Assembly (NCBI RefSeq): GCF_036641015.1 | Contig: NZ_JAVWFO010000003.1 | Coordinates: 3,382-67,381, forward strand | Length of the DNA: 64,000 bases | Direction of reading: 5' to 3' | DNA from: Anaerorhabdus sp036641015 | GTDB taxonomy: Bacteria; Bacillota_I; Bacilli_A; Erysipelotrichales; Erysipelotrichaceae | Shown: in pieces, positions 16,174 to 24,966 of the stretch | Layout of the letters: each line of letters begins with the position of its first letter | Position numbering within the stretch: the stretch's first letter is position 1 | Notes under the pieces: generated by a model | What the model saw: the letters and a program-made list of their open reading frames with translations, nothing else | What the model was told of the DNA's origin: nothing | Databases searched by the model: none | Program-made: the position numbers and the translations under genes

Positions 16174-16400
16174 ACAGGCAAAGAATAGAAGAGTAACTTA
16201 TTTTAGAAAGCAAGAGAGTATGTGGTAGGTGTAAACATACATGATAGAATAGGTGAACATGGTCTAGGAGCTGTTCATTTGATATGTAAAATGAAACGTA
16301 TCTTCGCGTTAAGAGGTTGAGTGTATACTAGTAATAGTATAAATTAAGGTGGTACCGCGTGAATGACGTCCTTATTTAATAAGGGCGTTTTTATATTTTA
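16174..16400 (+). promoter_or_regulatory. T-box leader (tRNA-Met specific) of metG
   Basis: The T-box core TGGTACCGCG is at 16350-16359. Its variable base U would pair with the A73 discriminator of tRNA-Met. The probable specifier ATG is at 16259-16261 in GAAC-ATG-GTCTAGG, the same context as the cysS leader in this window. The competing terminator is ACGTCCTTAT / ATAAGGGCGT followed by TTTTTATATTTT (16366-16400). Uncharged tRNA-Met should favour antitermination. Confidence 0.9.
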
Positions 16401-16414
16401 AGGAGGAAAATAAG

Positions 16415-18337
16415 ATGGAAAACAAAGGAAAGTATTATATAACAACGGCGATTGCTTATACTTCAGGTAAACCTCATATAGGAAATGTCTATGAGATAGT
16501 TTTAGCTGATGCAATTGCACGCTACAAACGTTTGGTGGGTTTTGATGTACGTTTCCAAACAGGAACTGATGAACATGGACAAAAGATTGAAGACAAAGCT
16601 AAGGCAGCAAACAAAACACCTCAAGAGTTTGTGGATGGAGTGGCAGCGATAATTCGCGAACAGTTCGATGGTATGAATGTATCATATGATAAATTCATGA
16701 GAACGACAGACCCATATCATGAAAAACAAGTACAAAAAATATTTAAGAAACTTTATGAAAAAGGGGATATTTATAAATCAGAATATGAAGGACTATATTG
16801 TAAGGATTGTGAATCCTTCTTTACTGAGTCACAATTAGTAGATGGAAAGTGTCCAGATTGTGGTAGGGCAGTTCAACCAGCAAAAGAAGAAGCCTATTTC
16901 TTTAAAATGAGTAAATATGCTGATCGTTTAATGAAGCATATTGAAGATAATCCTCACTTTATTCAACCAGAATCAAGAAAGAATGAAATGGTAAATAACT
17001 TTATTAAGCCAGGTCTTCAAGATTTATGTGTTTCTCGTACATCATTTAAATGGGGAATTCCAGTAGACTTTGATCCTAAACATGTTGTTTATGTATGGAT
17101 TGATGCACTTACAAACTATATTACAGGATTAGGATTTGATTTGGATGGTAACCATGATCCATTGTTTAATCAATACTGGCCTGCAGATGTACATTTAATT
17201 GGTAAAGACATATTACGCTTCCATACAATTTATTGGCCAATTATGTTGATGGCTTTAGATATTGAACTTCCTAAACAAGTTTTTGGACATCCTTGGTTAC
17301 TTGTGGGAGAAGGGAAGATGAGTAAATCAAAAGGTAATGTAATTTATGCAGATGATTTATGTAGATACTTTGGTGTAGATGCGGTTCGTTATATCATGTT
17401 ACATGAAATGCCATTTGCACAAGATGGTACAGTAACTTATGAGCTAATGATTGAACGTATCAACTCAGATCTTGCGAATATCTTTGGTAATTTAGTAAAT
17501 AGAACTGTATCAATGACAAATAAATACTTTGGCGGTTTAGTTGAAAATACAAACTGCAAAGGTGATTTTGATGATGAGTTAATTCAAACTGCAAAAGATA
17601 CTGTTCTAGCAGTAGATAAAAAAATGGATGAATTAAAGGTTGCGGATGCAATAGATGAAGTCATCACATTGTTAAGAAGAAGTAATAAATATATTGATGA
17701 AACAACACCATGGTCATTAGGCAAAGATGAAGCTCAACATGAACGTTTAAAAACAGTGTTATATAATTTGTTAGAAAGTATTCGCTATGCAGCTATTCTA
17801 TTGAAACCATTCTTACCAGAAACTGCAGAAAAGGTACTTGATCAATTAAATACTCAAAAACGTGATTACGATTCAATTCAAGAGTTTGGATTATTGGAAA
17901 GTGGTATCCATGTAACAGATAAACCAGAAATCTTATTTGCTCGTCTTGATGAAAAAGAAACACTTGAGAAGATTGAAGCTGAAACGGTAAAACCACAAGT
18001 TAAAGTTTCTAAACTACCAGAAATTACAATTGATGATTTTGCTAAAATTGAAATGGTAGTTGGACAAGTAATTTCATGTGAAAAACATCCAAAGGCGGAT
18101 AAACTACTTGTATCGCAAATTGATATTGGTGGAGAAGTAAGACAAATTGTATCGGGAATTGCACTAAGTTATACACCGGAAACAATGGTAGGCAAAAAAG
18201 TAGTAGTTATTATTAACTTAAAACCTGCAAACTTAAGAGGTGTAGAGTCACAAGGTATGATACTTGCGGGCGCAACAGATAAACAAATAGAAGTACTAAA
18301 CATTCAAGATTTACCAATTGGAACACAAGTAAAGTAA
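16415..18337 (+). CDS. metG: Methionine--tRNA ligase
   Basis: A class I aminoacyl-tRNA synthetase of 640 residues that charges tRNA-Met in the cytoplasm. It has PHIGN (the HIGH motif) at 20-24, a zinc knuckle with two CxxC pairs (CKDCESFFTESQLVDGKCPDC) near 130-150, and GEGKMSKSKGN with KMSKS near 301. The last 110 or so residues form the tRNA-binding EMAP/Trbp111 domain (IEMVVGQVISCEKHPKADKL), typical of the long bacterial form. AAGGAGGAAAATAAG precedes the ATG. Control is by the T-box upstream. Confidence 0.97.
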   Translation: MENKGKYYITTAIAYTSGKPHIGNVYEIVLADAIARYKRLVGFDVRFQTGTDEHGQKIEDKAKAANKTPQEFVDGVAAIIREQFDGMNVSYDKFMRTTDPYHEKQVQKIFKKLYEKGDIYKSEYEGLYCKDCESFFTESQLVDGKCPDCGRAVQPAKEEAYFFKMSKYADRLMKHIEDNPHFIQPESRKNEMVNNFIKPGLQDLCVSRTSFKWGIPVDFDPKHVVYVWIDALTNYITGLGFDLDGNHDPLFNQYWPADVHLIGKDILRFHTIYWPIMLMALDIELPKQVFGHPWLLVGEGKMSKSKGNVIYADDLCRYFGVDAVRYIMLHEMPFAQDGTVTYELMIERINSDLANIFGNLVNRTVSMTNKYFGGLVENTNCKGDFDDELIQTAKDTVLAVDKKMDELKVADAIDEVITLLRRSNKYIDETTPWSLGKDEAQHERLKTVLYNLLESIRYAAILLKPFLPETAEKVLDQLNTQKRDYDSIQEFGLLESGIHVTDKPEILFARLDEKETLEKIEAETVKPQVKVSKLPEITIDDFAKIEMVVGQVISCEKHPKADKLLVSQIDIGGEVRQIVSGIALSYTPETMVGKKVVVIINLKPANLRGVESQGMILAGATDKQIEVLNIQDLPIGTQVK

Positions 18338-18366
18338 AGCCTGACAAAATCAGGCTTTCATTATAT
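18336..18366 (+). terminator. Hairpin after metG
   Basis: AAAGCCTGA / TCAGGCTTT with loop CAAAA. The T-run is short (TTTCATT), so it may end transcription only partly. Confidence 0.6.
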
Positions 18367-18381
18367 AAAAGGGGAATAGTT

Positions 18382-19623
18382 ATGAAAACATGTGCAGTAG
18401 TAGGAGCAGGACTTAGAGGACAATTTGCTTATCCTCCATACGTGAAAGAATATGGAGGTTTAAAGTTTGTGGCAGTGGCGGATTTAATACCAGGTAGAAT
18501 TGAATCTTTTAAAAAAGAATATAACATAAGTGATGATATGTGTTTTGAAACAGCGGAGGAATTACTTCAACAACCTAAACTTGCGGATGCGATAATAATC
18601 GCAACAATGGATCAAGACCATTATCAAGAAGCAATTTCCGCAATTAAACTTGGTTATGATATTTTATTAGAAAAACCGATATCACCTAGTTTAAAAGAAT
18701 GTTTAGAAATTGAAAGATTAGCTAAAGAATACAATACAAAAATTATTGTGTGTCATGTTTTACGTTATACTCCATTTTATAAAAAATTAAAAGAATTATT
18801 AGATAATAAAATACTTGGGCAAATTATAAATGTGGAAGCAATGGAAAATGTAGGACATTGGCATCAAGCCCATTCATTTGTAAGAGGTAATTGGCGCAAT
18901 GAAGCAACATCGTCACCAATGATTTTACAAAAATGTTGTCATGATTTAGATATCTATACTTGGTTGATAAACAGTGAAGCTGAGTATTTATCAAGCTTTG
19001 GTGATTTAGCTTATTTTAATGAAAGTAATGCACCTAAAGATTCTCCAAAATGTTGTTTAGATAATTGCCCAAATAGAAATAATTGCAGATATGATGTTTA
19101 TAAAACATATCTAACTGATGATATTGGCTGGCCAACTAATGCAATAGGTACTGATATGAGTATTGAAGGTCGTACTAAGAGTCTAAGAGAAACATCTTAT
19201 GGTAATTGTGTATTTCATTCAGATAATACAGTTGTTGATCATCAAACGATTAACATAAAATATAAAAATGGTGTAACAATGGTATTCACAATGACAGCAT
19301 TTACTGAAGACTGTAATCGTACTTTAAGAATTATGGGTACAAAGGGTGAAATCAAAGCGGATATGAATAAGAATTATATAGAATTTATAGATTTCTTAGA
19401 GGGCAGGAAAGAAGTGTTTGAAATTGAGAAACAAAGTAAAGGACATGGCGGTGGAGATTTTGGTATCATGCATGACTTTATTGGATTACTCAATGATGAA
19501 ATGAAAAATACAAATCCAATTACAGGATCAGTCCATTCTCATATATTAGCTTTTGCAGCTGATGAGTCAAGAAATACAAACAAGACAATTAACATAGATG
19601 AATTCGTTAAGAAGAATATCTAG
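18382..19623 (+). CDS. Gfo/Idh/MocA-family oxidoreductase
   Basis: A 413-residue NAD(P)-dependent sugar or cyclitol dehydrogenase family member. A Rossmann nucleotide-binding start (CAVVGAGLRGQFAYPPY) and the EKPISPSLKECLEIERL motif with the conserved Lys-Pro are clear. HDLDIYTWL carries the family's catalytic His/Asp region. A cysteine-rich insert (CCLDNCPNRNNCRYDVY) near 225-240 resembles that of sugar-degrading members that may bind metal. AAAGGGGAATAGTT precedes the ATG. No transporter or sugar kinase is adjacent, so the substrate cannot be named. Confidence 0.88.
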   Translation: MKTCAVVGAGLRGQFAYPPYVKEYGGLKFVAVADLIPGRIESFKKEYNISDDMCFETAEELLQQPKLADAIIIATMDQDHYQEAISAIKLGYDILLEKPISPSLKECLEIERLAKEYNTKIIVCHVLRYTPFYKKLKELLDNKILGQIINVEAMENVGHWHQAHSFVRGNWRNEATSSPMILQKCCHDLDIYTWLINSEAEYLSSFGDLAYFNESNAPKDSPKCCLDNCPNRNNCRYDVYKTYLTDDIGWPTNAIGTDMSIEGRTKSLRETSYGNCVFHSDNTVVDHQTINIKYKNGVTMVFTMTAFTEDCNRTLRIMGTKGEIKADMNKNYIEFIDFLEGRKEVFEIEKQSKGHGGGDFGIMHDFIGLLNDEMKNTNPITGSVHSHILAFAADESRNTNKTINIDEFVKKNI

Positions 19624-19717
19624 AATTCTAATCAAATAAGAATTATTACAAATCCTATTTGAAGAGATTTGAATGATTAGTGGTTAGTATATTTTGTAAA
19701 GGAAAGAAGGTAAAATT

Positions 19718-21034
19718 GTGAAAATATTAGAAACAGATAGATTGCTTATACGTCCATGGGTAATGACTGATTTAAATGATTTTTATGAGTTTGCATCGAT
19801 GGATGATATAGGAATACATGCAGGTTGGAAAAAACATGAATCAATTGAAACAACTACAACGGTATTAAGAAATTTTATTGAAAACAATCAGGAATATGCA
19901 ATAGTAAATAAATCTAATAATAAAGTGATTGGATCAATTGCAGCATATAATAATAAATTAGATGTTTACAAACAAATGGATCAAAGAAATATAGAATACT
20001 GCTTAAATAAAAATTATTGGGGACAAGGGTTTATGGCTGAAGCAATAAACAGTCTTCATGATTATTTATTTAATGATGTAGGGGTTGATTGTATTTGGGT
20101 AGAACATTTTGTTGAGAATAAACGTTCTATGAATGTTATTTTAAAAACAGGATATCAATTTATAGGCGATTCAATTTTTGCATCTGAGAAACTTAATAAA
20201 GAATTTAATTGTCATCAATATATTCTTACAAAAGAAGAGTACAAAAAAACAAATGGCATTAAGAAAGAATTTCCAATCCTAGAATTTGATGAAGATCAAG
20301 ATGCATTTATTAACCCAAGTTTTTTGCAAAATAATTATTTGAAATTTCCACCAAGATTAGTAGTTTGTTTTTTTCACGATGTGATTGATCGACTAGTTGA
20401 ACAAGGGAAACTTACAAGTTTTGAAGTTATAGAGGGTGAAAATAAAGTTTATATCTACAAGTTTGTAGATGATGATTGTTTAGTGGTTAAAGGATATGTA
20501 GGCGGGGCAGGATGTGGTGGAGAGTTAGAAGAGTGTATCGCTCTAGGCTCATCACAAATAACATTTTGTGGTGGTGCAGGATCACTTCATCCTGATATTA
20601 CAGTAGGTAAAATTGTATTAATTGATTCAGCAATTCGAGATGAAGGATTGTCATATCATTATATGAAACCAAGTAGAGAAGTACATGCTGATCCAAATTT
20701 ATTAAAATTTACACAAAACTATTTGGATAAAAAGAATATAAGCTATGTCACAGGTAAAGTATGGACAACGGATGCTTTTTATCGTGAGACTAAAGAAAAA
20801 ATTAAACTAAGAACTTTAGAAAACTGCTTAATGGTTGAAATGGAACAAGCTGGATTATTAGCGCTTACTCATTTTAGAAAAGTAAATTATGCGGCATTAA
20901 TTTATGGTGGTGATGACCTAACTAAAAATGAATGGGATAATAGGGATTGGAAGTCTAGAAAAGATGTGAGAGAAAATTTGCTATATCTATGTAAAGATCT
21001 CTCAGAAGAAATGGATAAAAATTTCAAGAGGTAA
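19718..21034 (+). CDS. Fusion: GNAT acetyltransferase + nucleoside phosphorylase-like domain
   Basis: A 438-residue protein with two unrelated domains. Residues about 1-177 are a RimJ/RimL-type GNAT N-acetyltransferase (ETDRLLIRPW, NYWGQGFMAEA for acetyl-CoA binding, VEHFVENKRSMNVILKTGYQF). Residues about 185-430 resemble the PNP/UDP phosphorylase superfamily (GYVGGAGCGGELEECIALG, FCGGAGSLHPDITVGKIVLIDSAIRDEG, LMVEMEQAGLLAL in place of the usual EMEAA). The start is GTG, 7 bases after AAGAAGG. It is followed after 4 bp by a DUF5131 gene, so the two probably act together. I know of no characterised protein with this pairing. The reaction is unknown, possibly nucleobase release or transfer joined to acetylation. 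Confidence 0.75.
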   Translation: MKILETDRLLIRPWVMTDLNDFYEFASMDDIGIHAGWKKHESIETTTTVLRNFIENNQEYAIVNKSNNKVIGSIAAYNNKLDVYKQMDQRNIEYCLNKNYWGQGFMAEAINSLHDYLFNDVGVDCIWVEHFVENKRSMNVILKTGYQFIGDSIFASEKLNKEFNCHQYILTKEEYKKTNGIKKEFPILEFDEDQDAFINPSFLQNNYLKFPPRLVVCFFHDVIDRLVEQGKLTSFEVIEGENKVYIYKFVDDDCLVVKGYVGGAGCGGELEECIALGSSQITFCGGAGSLHPDITVGKIVLIDSAIRDEGLSYHYMKPSREVHADPNLLKFTQNYLDKKNISYVTGKVWTTDAFYRETKEKIKLRTLENCLMVEMEQAGLLALTHFRKVNYAALIYGGDDLTKNEWDNRDWKSRKDVRENLLYLCKDLSEEMDKNFKR

Positions 21035-21038
21035 TATA

Positions 21039-21743
21039 ATGGCAATGTGGAATTTGTGGCATGGATGTCATAAAAAAAGTGAAGGATGTTTGAATTGCTA
21101 CATGTTTCGTGGTGATTTTAAACGTGGAAATAATCCGGAAGATATCCATAAAACTAATTCTTTCTATGCGCCAATTGCTAAAAATCGTAAGGGCGAATAT
21201 AAAATTAAAAAAGGTTCCATGATATGGACTTGTTTTACATCTGATTTCTTTTTAGAGGAAGCGGATGAATGGCGAGATGAAGCATGGGAAATAATAAAGG
21301 AAAGAAGCGATTGTGAGTTTTTCTTTATCACTAAACGCCCAGAAAGAATTAAAGACCATCTTCCAAATGATTGGTTAGATGGATACGATAATGTATGGAT
21401 TGGGGTAACATGTGAGACGCAGAAAAGAGCAGACGAAAGATTACCTATATTTAAAACGTTACCAATAAAGAAAAAGAATATTATTTGTGAACCGATGTTA
21501 GAAAAAGTAGATTTTAGTAAATACTTAGATGATGATATTTATCAGCTTGTATGTGGGGGAGAGTCAGGTAGTAATGCAAGACCTTGTTATTATGATTGGA
21601 TACTGGATTTAAAAAGACAATGTGAAGAATCTGGCGTTAATTTTTGGTTTAAACAGACAGGCTACAGATTTGTAAAAGATGGAAAGATGTATTTAGTTCC
21701 AAGAAAATTTCAGCATCAACAAGCTAGAAAAGCTAATTTGTAA
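21039..21743 (+). CDS. DUF5131 (phage Gp37/Gp68-like) protein
   Basis: A 234-residue member of the DUF5131/Gp37-Gp68 family. The N-terminal WNLWHGCHKKSEGCLNCY segment carries the cysteine cluster (Cx6CxxC) that suggests an Fe-S or radical-SAM-like site. WTCFTSDFF, FFITKRPERI and VCGGESGSNARPC are the other conserved blocks. Family members occur in phages and bacteria and have no settled function. The ATG lies 4 bp after the GNAT-phosphorylase gene, behind GAGGT, which marks a two-gene operon. Confidence 0.8.
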   Translation: MAMWNLWHGCHKKSEGCLNCYMFRGDFKRGNNPEDIHKTNSFYAPIAKNRKGEYKIKKGSMIWTCFTSDFFLEEADEWRDEAWEIIKERSDCEFFFITKRPERIKDHLPNDWLDGYDNVWIGVTCETQKRADERLPIFKTLPIKKKNIICEPMLEKVDFSKYLDDDIYQLVCGGESGSNARPCYYDWILDLKRQCEESGVNFWFKQTGYRFVKDGKMYLVPRKFQHQQARKANL

Positions 21744-21781
21744 AGCCGACAGAAATGTTGGTTTTATTTTTCAATTAAATA

Positions 21782-21811
21782 TGACAATAGATGTCAAGAT
21801 ATGTGTATAAT
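21782..21811 (+). promoter_or_regulatory. WYL-regulator promoter with TGACA-N5-TGTCA operator
   Basis: The dyad TGACAATAGATGTCA (21782-21796) overlaps the likely -35 region, and TATAAT follows at 21806-21811. A near copy, TGACAAAAGATGTCT, lies before the next gene at 22714-22728. Confidence 0.6.
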
Positions 21812-21831
21812 AATTGAAAAGAGGTAAAGTT

Positions 21832-22716
21832 ATGTCGGCTGAAAGATTATTTAAGATTTTGAATCGTTTAATTGATAAAAACACATGTACAGCACAAGAA
21901 CTAGCTGAAGAACTAGAGGTTTCAGTACGAACTATTTATCGTGATATTGATACATTAACATTATCTGGAGTTCCGCTAATTACAACTCAGGGTAAAGGTG
22001 GAGGTATCACTTTGCTGGATAATCATATTTTAAATAAAACCATGTTAACATCTTTTGAACAGGATCAAATAATAACTGCGTTGCAAGGTATGCAAGGGGC
22101 AACTGCCCATTCAAATGAATTAATATTAAAACTAAAAAACTTATTTCATAAAGAAACAAGTGATTGGATTGAAGTTAGTTTGAATGAATGGGGAATGACA
22201 AATAATTACTTTGAAATATTAAAAGAAGCAATATTAAAAAAACAGGTAGTTGAATTAACTTATTGGGGAACAAGTGGAAATAAAACTGTGCGTAAAATTA
22301 AACCAGCAAAATTAGTTTTTAAAGGTAGGGGTTGGTATGTTCAGGGGTATTGTTTAACTAGGAATGACTATCGTATATTTAAATTAGTAAGAATAGAAAA
22401 AATAGAAGTTTTAGACGAAACATTTACAGAACAATTGAATCCACCAAGTATTGAAAGTATAGATATAACTCATAATAAAAAAGTAATACTAAGTTTTGAT
22501 TATCGAGTACAGAATAGGGTTGTTGAGGAATTTGATAATAATCAAATAAAGTATTTGGAAAATGAGATAGTGGTAGAAACATCTTTTCCTGTTGATATGT
22601 GGCTAAAAGAATACATATTATCATTTGGATCAGCAGTAAGAGTTATTGAACCAATGCAAATGAAACTAGAAGTGGAAAAAGAAATAAAAAAAATGATGAA
22701 ACTTATTAATAACTGA
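21832..22716 (+). CDS. HTH + WYL-domain transcriptional regulator (YafY type)
   Basis: A 294-residue protein. An N-terminal HTH_11 domain (ERLFKILNRLIDKNTCTAQELAEELEVSVRTIYRDIDTL) is followed by a WYL domain (VELTYWGTSGNKTVRKIKPAKLVFKGRGWYVQGYCLTRNDYRIFKLVRI) and a C-terminal WCX extension. WYL domains bind nucleic acid or other ligands and act as sensors. The ATG at 21832 follows GAGGT; the upstream in-frame TTG at 21814 lacks a ribosome site. Operator-like repeats occur before this gene and before its neighbour, so it probably controls itself and the zinc-ribbon/GyrI-like/DUF3788 cluster. Confidence 0.9.
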   Translation: MSAERLFKILNRLIDKNTCTAQELAEELEVSVRTIYRDIDTLTLSGVPLITTQGKGGGITLLDNHILNKTMLTSFEQDQIITALQGMQGATAHSNELILKLKNLFHKETSDWIEVSLNEWGMTNNYFEILKEAILKKQVVELTYWGTSGNKTVRKIKPAKLVFKGRGWYVQGYCLTRNDYRIFKLVRIEKIEVLDETFTEQLNPPSIESIDITHNKKVILSFDYRVQNRVVEEFDNNQIKYLENEIVVETSFPVDMWLKEYILSFGSAVRVIEPMQMKLEVEKEIKKMMKLINN

Positions 22717-22728
22717 CAAAAGATGTCT
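22714..22728 (+). promoter_or_regulatory. Second copy of the WYL operator
   Basis: TGACAAAAGATGTCT matches the first operator at 13 of 15 bases and starts in the WYL stop codon, 44 bp before the zinc-ribbon gene. No strong -10/-35 pair is visible near it. Confidence 0.5.
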
Positions 22729-22771
22729 AGTTTAGTAGTAGATAATAGAACTACGAAAAGGAGATATAAAA

Positions 22772-23014
22772 ATGAAAATATGTCAAAGTTGTGGAATGCC
22801 ACTAAATGAAGATTTGTTTGGAAAGAATAGTGATGGTACTAATAACGAAGATTACTGTTTGTATTGTTATGAGGATGGAAGGTTTACGGTAGATTGTACA
22901 ATTGCTGAAATGATTGATTTCTGTATTCCTCATATGGAGGGAATGAGTGAGGATGAGGCAAGAAAAATGATGAATGAGATGTTGCCTCAATTAAAAAGAT
23001 GGAAAAAAGCGTAG
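22772..23014 (+). CDS. Small zinc-ribbon protein
   Basis: An 80-residue protein starting MKICQSCGMPLNED, with CQSCG and CLYCYEDG forming a four-cysteine zinc ribbon, followed by a helical tail (CTIAEMIDFCIPHMEGMSEDEARKMM). This matches the putative zinc-ribbon family often found beside YafY-type WYL regulators. AAAGGAGATATAAA precedes the ATG. It overlaps the next gene by 16 bp. The role is unknown. Confidence 0.85.
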   Translation: MKICQSCGMPLNEDLFGKNSDGTNNEDYCLYCYEDGRFTVDCTIAEMIDFCIPHMEGMSEDEARKMMNEMLPQLKRWKKA

Positions 23015-23640
23015 ATTATAAAAAACTGGAAAAAGAATACTACATTCCATCTACGACACCGAGTATCATTACGATACCGAGTATGAAATTCATTATGATT
23101 GATGGCGAAGGAAATCCCAACACATCACAAAGTTATAAGGATGCATTAGAAGCTCTTTATGGATTATCATATTGCATAAAAATGAGTAAGATGAGTGGGA
23201 ACCAACCAGAAGGATATTTTGACTATGTTGTACCACCACTTGAAGGATATTGGAGCGTAAACGATGGGCATTTCAATGGTATTAATGAGTTAAGAAAAGA
23301 TAAATTTACCTGGACTTCGTTGATTCGCCAACCTGATTTTGTAACAAAAGAAGTATTTGAAAAAGCTAAAGAACAACTTAAGAAGAAAAAGCCAAATATT
23401 GATTTATCAAAGTGTTATTTTGGTGAAGTAGAAGAAGGATTGTGTGCTCAAGTAATGCATATAGGTCCATATGATAATGAACCAGAGACTATCGGAAAAC
23501 TCGTAAACTTCATTATGCAGGAAGGTTATGAAGAAGACTTCACAACCCGAAGACACCATGAAATTTATTTAGGTGATCCAAGGAAAACGAAACCCGAAAA
23601 TCTAAAAACAGTTATACGTCATCCAATTAAGGAGATTTAG
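22999..23640 (+). CDS. GyrI-like small-molecule-binding domain protein
   Basis: A 213-residue stand-alone GyrI-like protein (SHS2-fold ligand-binding module). Conserved parts include MKFIMIDGEGNPN, YKDALEALYGLSYCIKM, FDYVVPPLEGYW, and near the end CAQVMHIGPYDNEPETI with the ligand-pocket Glu. These proteins bind or hydrolyse hydrophobic, often electrophilic or toxic, compounds. The start overlaps the zinc-ribbon gene, so translation is coupled. The same fold recurs as the effector domain of the MerR regulator that converges from the right, so both may see similar ligands. Confidence 0.87.
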   Translation: MEKSVDYKKLEKEYYIPSTTPSIITIPSMKFIMIDGEGNPNTSQSYKDALEALYGLSYCIKMSKMSGNQPEGYFDYVVPPLEGYWSVNDGHFNGINELRKDKFTWTSLIRQPDFVTKEVFEKAKEQLKKKKPNIDLSKCYFGEVEEGLCAQVMHIGPYDNEPETIGKLVNFIMQEGYEEDFTTRRHHEIYLGDPRKTKPENLKTVIRHPIKEI

Positions 23641-23643
23641 ATT

Positions 23644-24054
23644 ATGTTAATTGAACATATCGATTTAAATCAAATAATATCTGTTGTTGGCAAAGATAAA
23701 GCTAAGCTTTTTAAAGAATTAACAGATATGATAAATAAGAAATATAATTTAGAAATTAGTTGGTTTGATGGTGGAAAGAAATGGGTATATGAATGTAAAT
23801 ACAAAAAAGGTAGTAAAACAGTCTGTTCATTTCTACTACGTGATAATACTTTGGGATTTATGATAATCTTTGGTAAAGATGAAAGAGAAAATGTAGAGGT
23901 ATTACGACCAAATCTTTCAAAAGAAGTTATGAAAGTATATGATGATACAACAGTTTATCATGATGGAAAATGGGTTTTGTTTGAATTAGAAGATAGCTTG
24001 TATAATGAGGAACTATTAAAATTGCTTACAATAAAGAGAAAGCCAAAGATTTAG
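23644..24054 (+). CDS. DUF3788-family protein
   Basis: A 136-residue protein resembling DUF3788: ISWFDGGKKWVYECKYKKGSKTVCSFLLRDNTLGFMIIFGKDERENVE, with the late HDGKWVLFELED segment. It has no membrane segment. It lies 3 bp after the GyrI-like gene, behind TAAGGAGATTTAGATT. The family is unexplored but commonly sits with GyrI-like and WYL genes, which suggests a shared response to small molecules. Confidence 0.75.
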   Translation: MLIEHIDLNQIISVVGKDKAKLFKELTDMINKKYNLEISWFDGGKKWVYECKYKKGSKTVCSFLLRDNTLGFMIIFGKDERENVEVLRPNLSKEVMKVYDDTTVYHDGKWVLFELEDSLYNEELLKLLTIKRKPKI

Positions 24055-24074
24055 CTTTCTCTATTTTATTTTAT
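24035..24074 (+). terminator. Terminator after the WYL cluster
   Basis: AGAGAAAGC / GCTTTCTCT around CAAAGATTTA, then ATTTTATTTTAT. The stem overlaps the DUF3788 stop codon. Confidence 0.8.
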
Positions 24075-24886
24075 TGAATTGGGTAACAAATTTCTGTTAC
24101 GAATTCATTAGGGTTTTGCGTTTGACTGTAACCTACATGATAGATTGAAAAGTCCGGTCCTGCAATCTCATAATTATGTTCAGAAATCCAGTTAGCGATA
24201 TGAATACATACCTCAGTAATATTTTCGTATCCTCCAGTAAAAGTTACCGATGCTACTTTAACTGGATCAATTCTCTTGAACTTAATATTCTCTGTATCTT
24301 TGTATTGACCAACAACATCCATTCTAATTTCTACATCTACGTCTGTTTCTTTGTATCCATCATCAAAGAATACAGCCATTCCTTTTGAATCGGTTGGATA
24401 TTGGATATCCATGTTTAGCGAATGTAATTCTTCCATTAAACCTTTCCATAATAATCCTTCGTGTTGGTATGTAGGTATAATTCCTCTTTTACACATCATA
24501 TTACGTGCGGGTAAATCTTTAACTTCAACTTTATAACTCATCAACATTTCCTCCTGTTTGATTTTGTTTATTGTTTTGGTTAAAGAATCAATTTTTTCAA
24601 TTAATGATGACTGTTCATCTTTCATTTCTTCTAATTGAGATTGTAGATATTGAACAATGTCATCTCCATCAAGATAAGTAGATAGAATACGTTTTATTTT
24701 CGCAGTAGAAAAACCAAGGTAACTTAAATAATGAATATGTAACGCTAATCGTAGTTGTGTGGATTCATAGTAACGGTATCCATTATCTTTTACTACACAA
24801 GGTTTTAATAAGTCTTGTTCATCATAAAAACGTAGCATTCTAATGCTGATTCTAGATAGTTTTGAAAAGTCTGATATCTTTAACAT
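24071..24886 (-). CDS. MerR-family regulator with GyrI-like effector domain
   Basis: A 271-residue BmrR-like regulator. The MerR winged helix opens with MLKISDFSKLSRISIRMLRFYDEQDLLKPC and YRYYES, followed by a coiled-coil dimer helix (about 80-120) and a GyrI-like effector domain (about 125-271, with FDDGYKETDVDVEIRMDV and VASVTFTGGYENI). Such proteins activate multidrug-response genes when the effector domain binds lipophilic cations. The ATG at 24886 follows GGAGG; the in-frame extension to 24934 would run through the ribosome site. No efflux pump is adjacent, so the target is unknown. Confidence 0.88.
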   Translation of the reverse strand: MLKISDFSKLSRISIRMLRFYDEQDLLKPCVVKDNGYRYYESTQLRLALHIHYLSYLGFSTAKIKRILSTYLDGDDIVQYLQSQLEEMKDEQSSLIEKIDSLTKTINKIKQEEMLMSYKVEVKDLPARNMMCKRGIIPTYQHEGLLWKGLMEELHSLNMDIQYPTDSKGMAVFFDDGYKETDVDVEIRMDVVGQYKDTENIKFKRIDPVKVASVTFTGGYENITEVCIHIANWISEHNYEIAGPDFSIYHVGYSQTQNPNEFVTEICYPIQ

Positions 24887-24887
24887 G

Positions 24888-24898
24888 GGAGGACCTCC
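24888..24898. promoter_or_regulatory. Palindrome covering the MerR gene's ribosome site
   Basis: GGAGG-A-CCTCC is a perfect inverted repeat. On the minus strand one arm is the Shine-Dalgarno sequence just before the ATG. In RNA the one-base centre is too short for a hairpin, so the use, if any, is uncertain. Confidence 0.3.
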
Positions 24899-24966
24899 TC
24901 TTGAGCTCATCTTTAGTTTAAAGTATATCATCATGTTAGAGTCAACACTAAAAATTATTTTATTTC

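Noticed and set aside
15839..16213. Minus-strand frame of 124 codons upstream of csp
   Set aside because: It runs through the csp promoter and leader and the metG promoter, is built of AT-rich low-complexity codons, and has no Shine-Dalgarno or family likeness.
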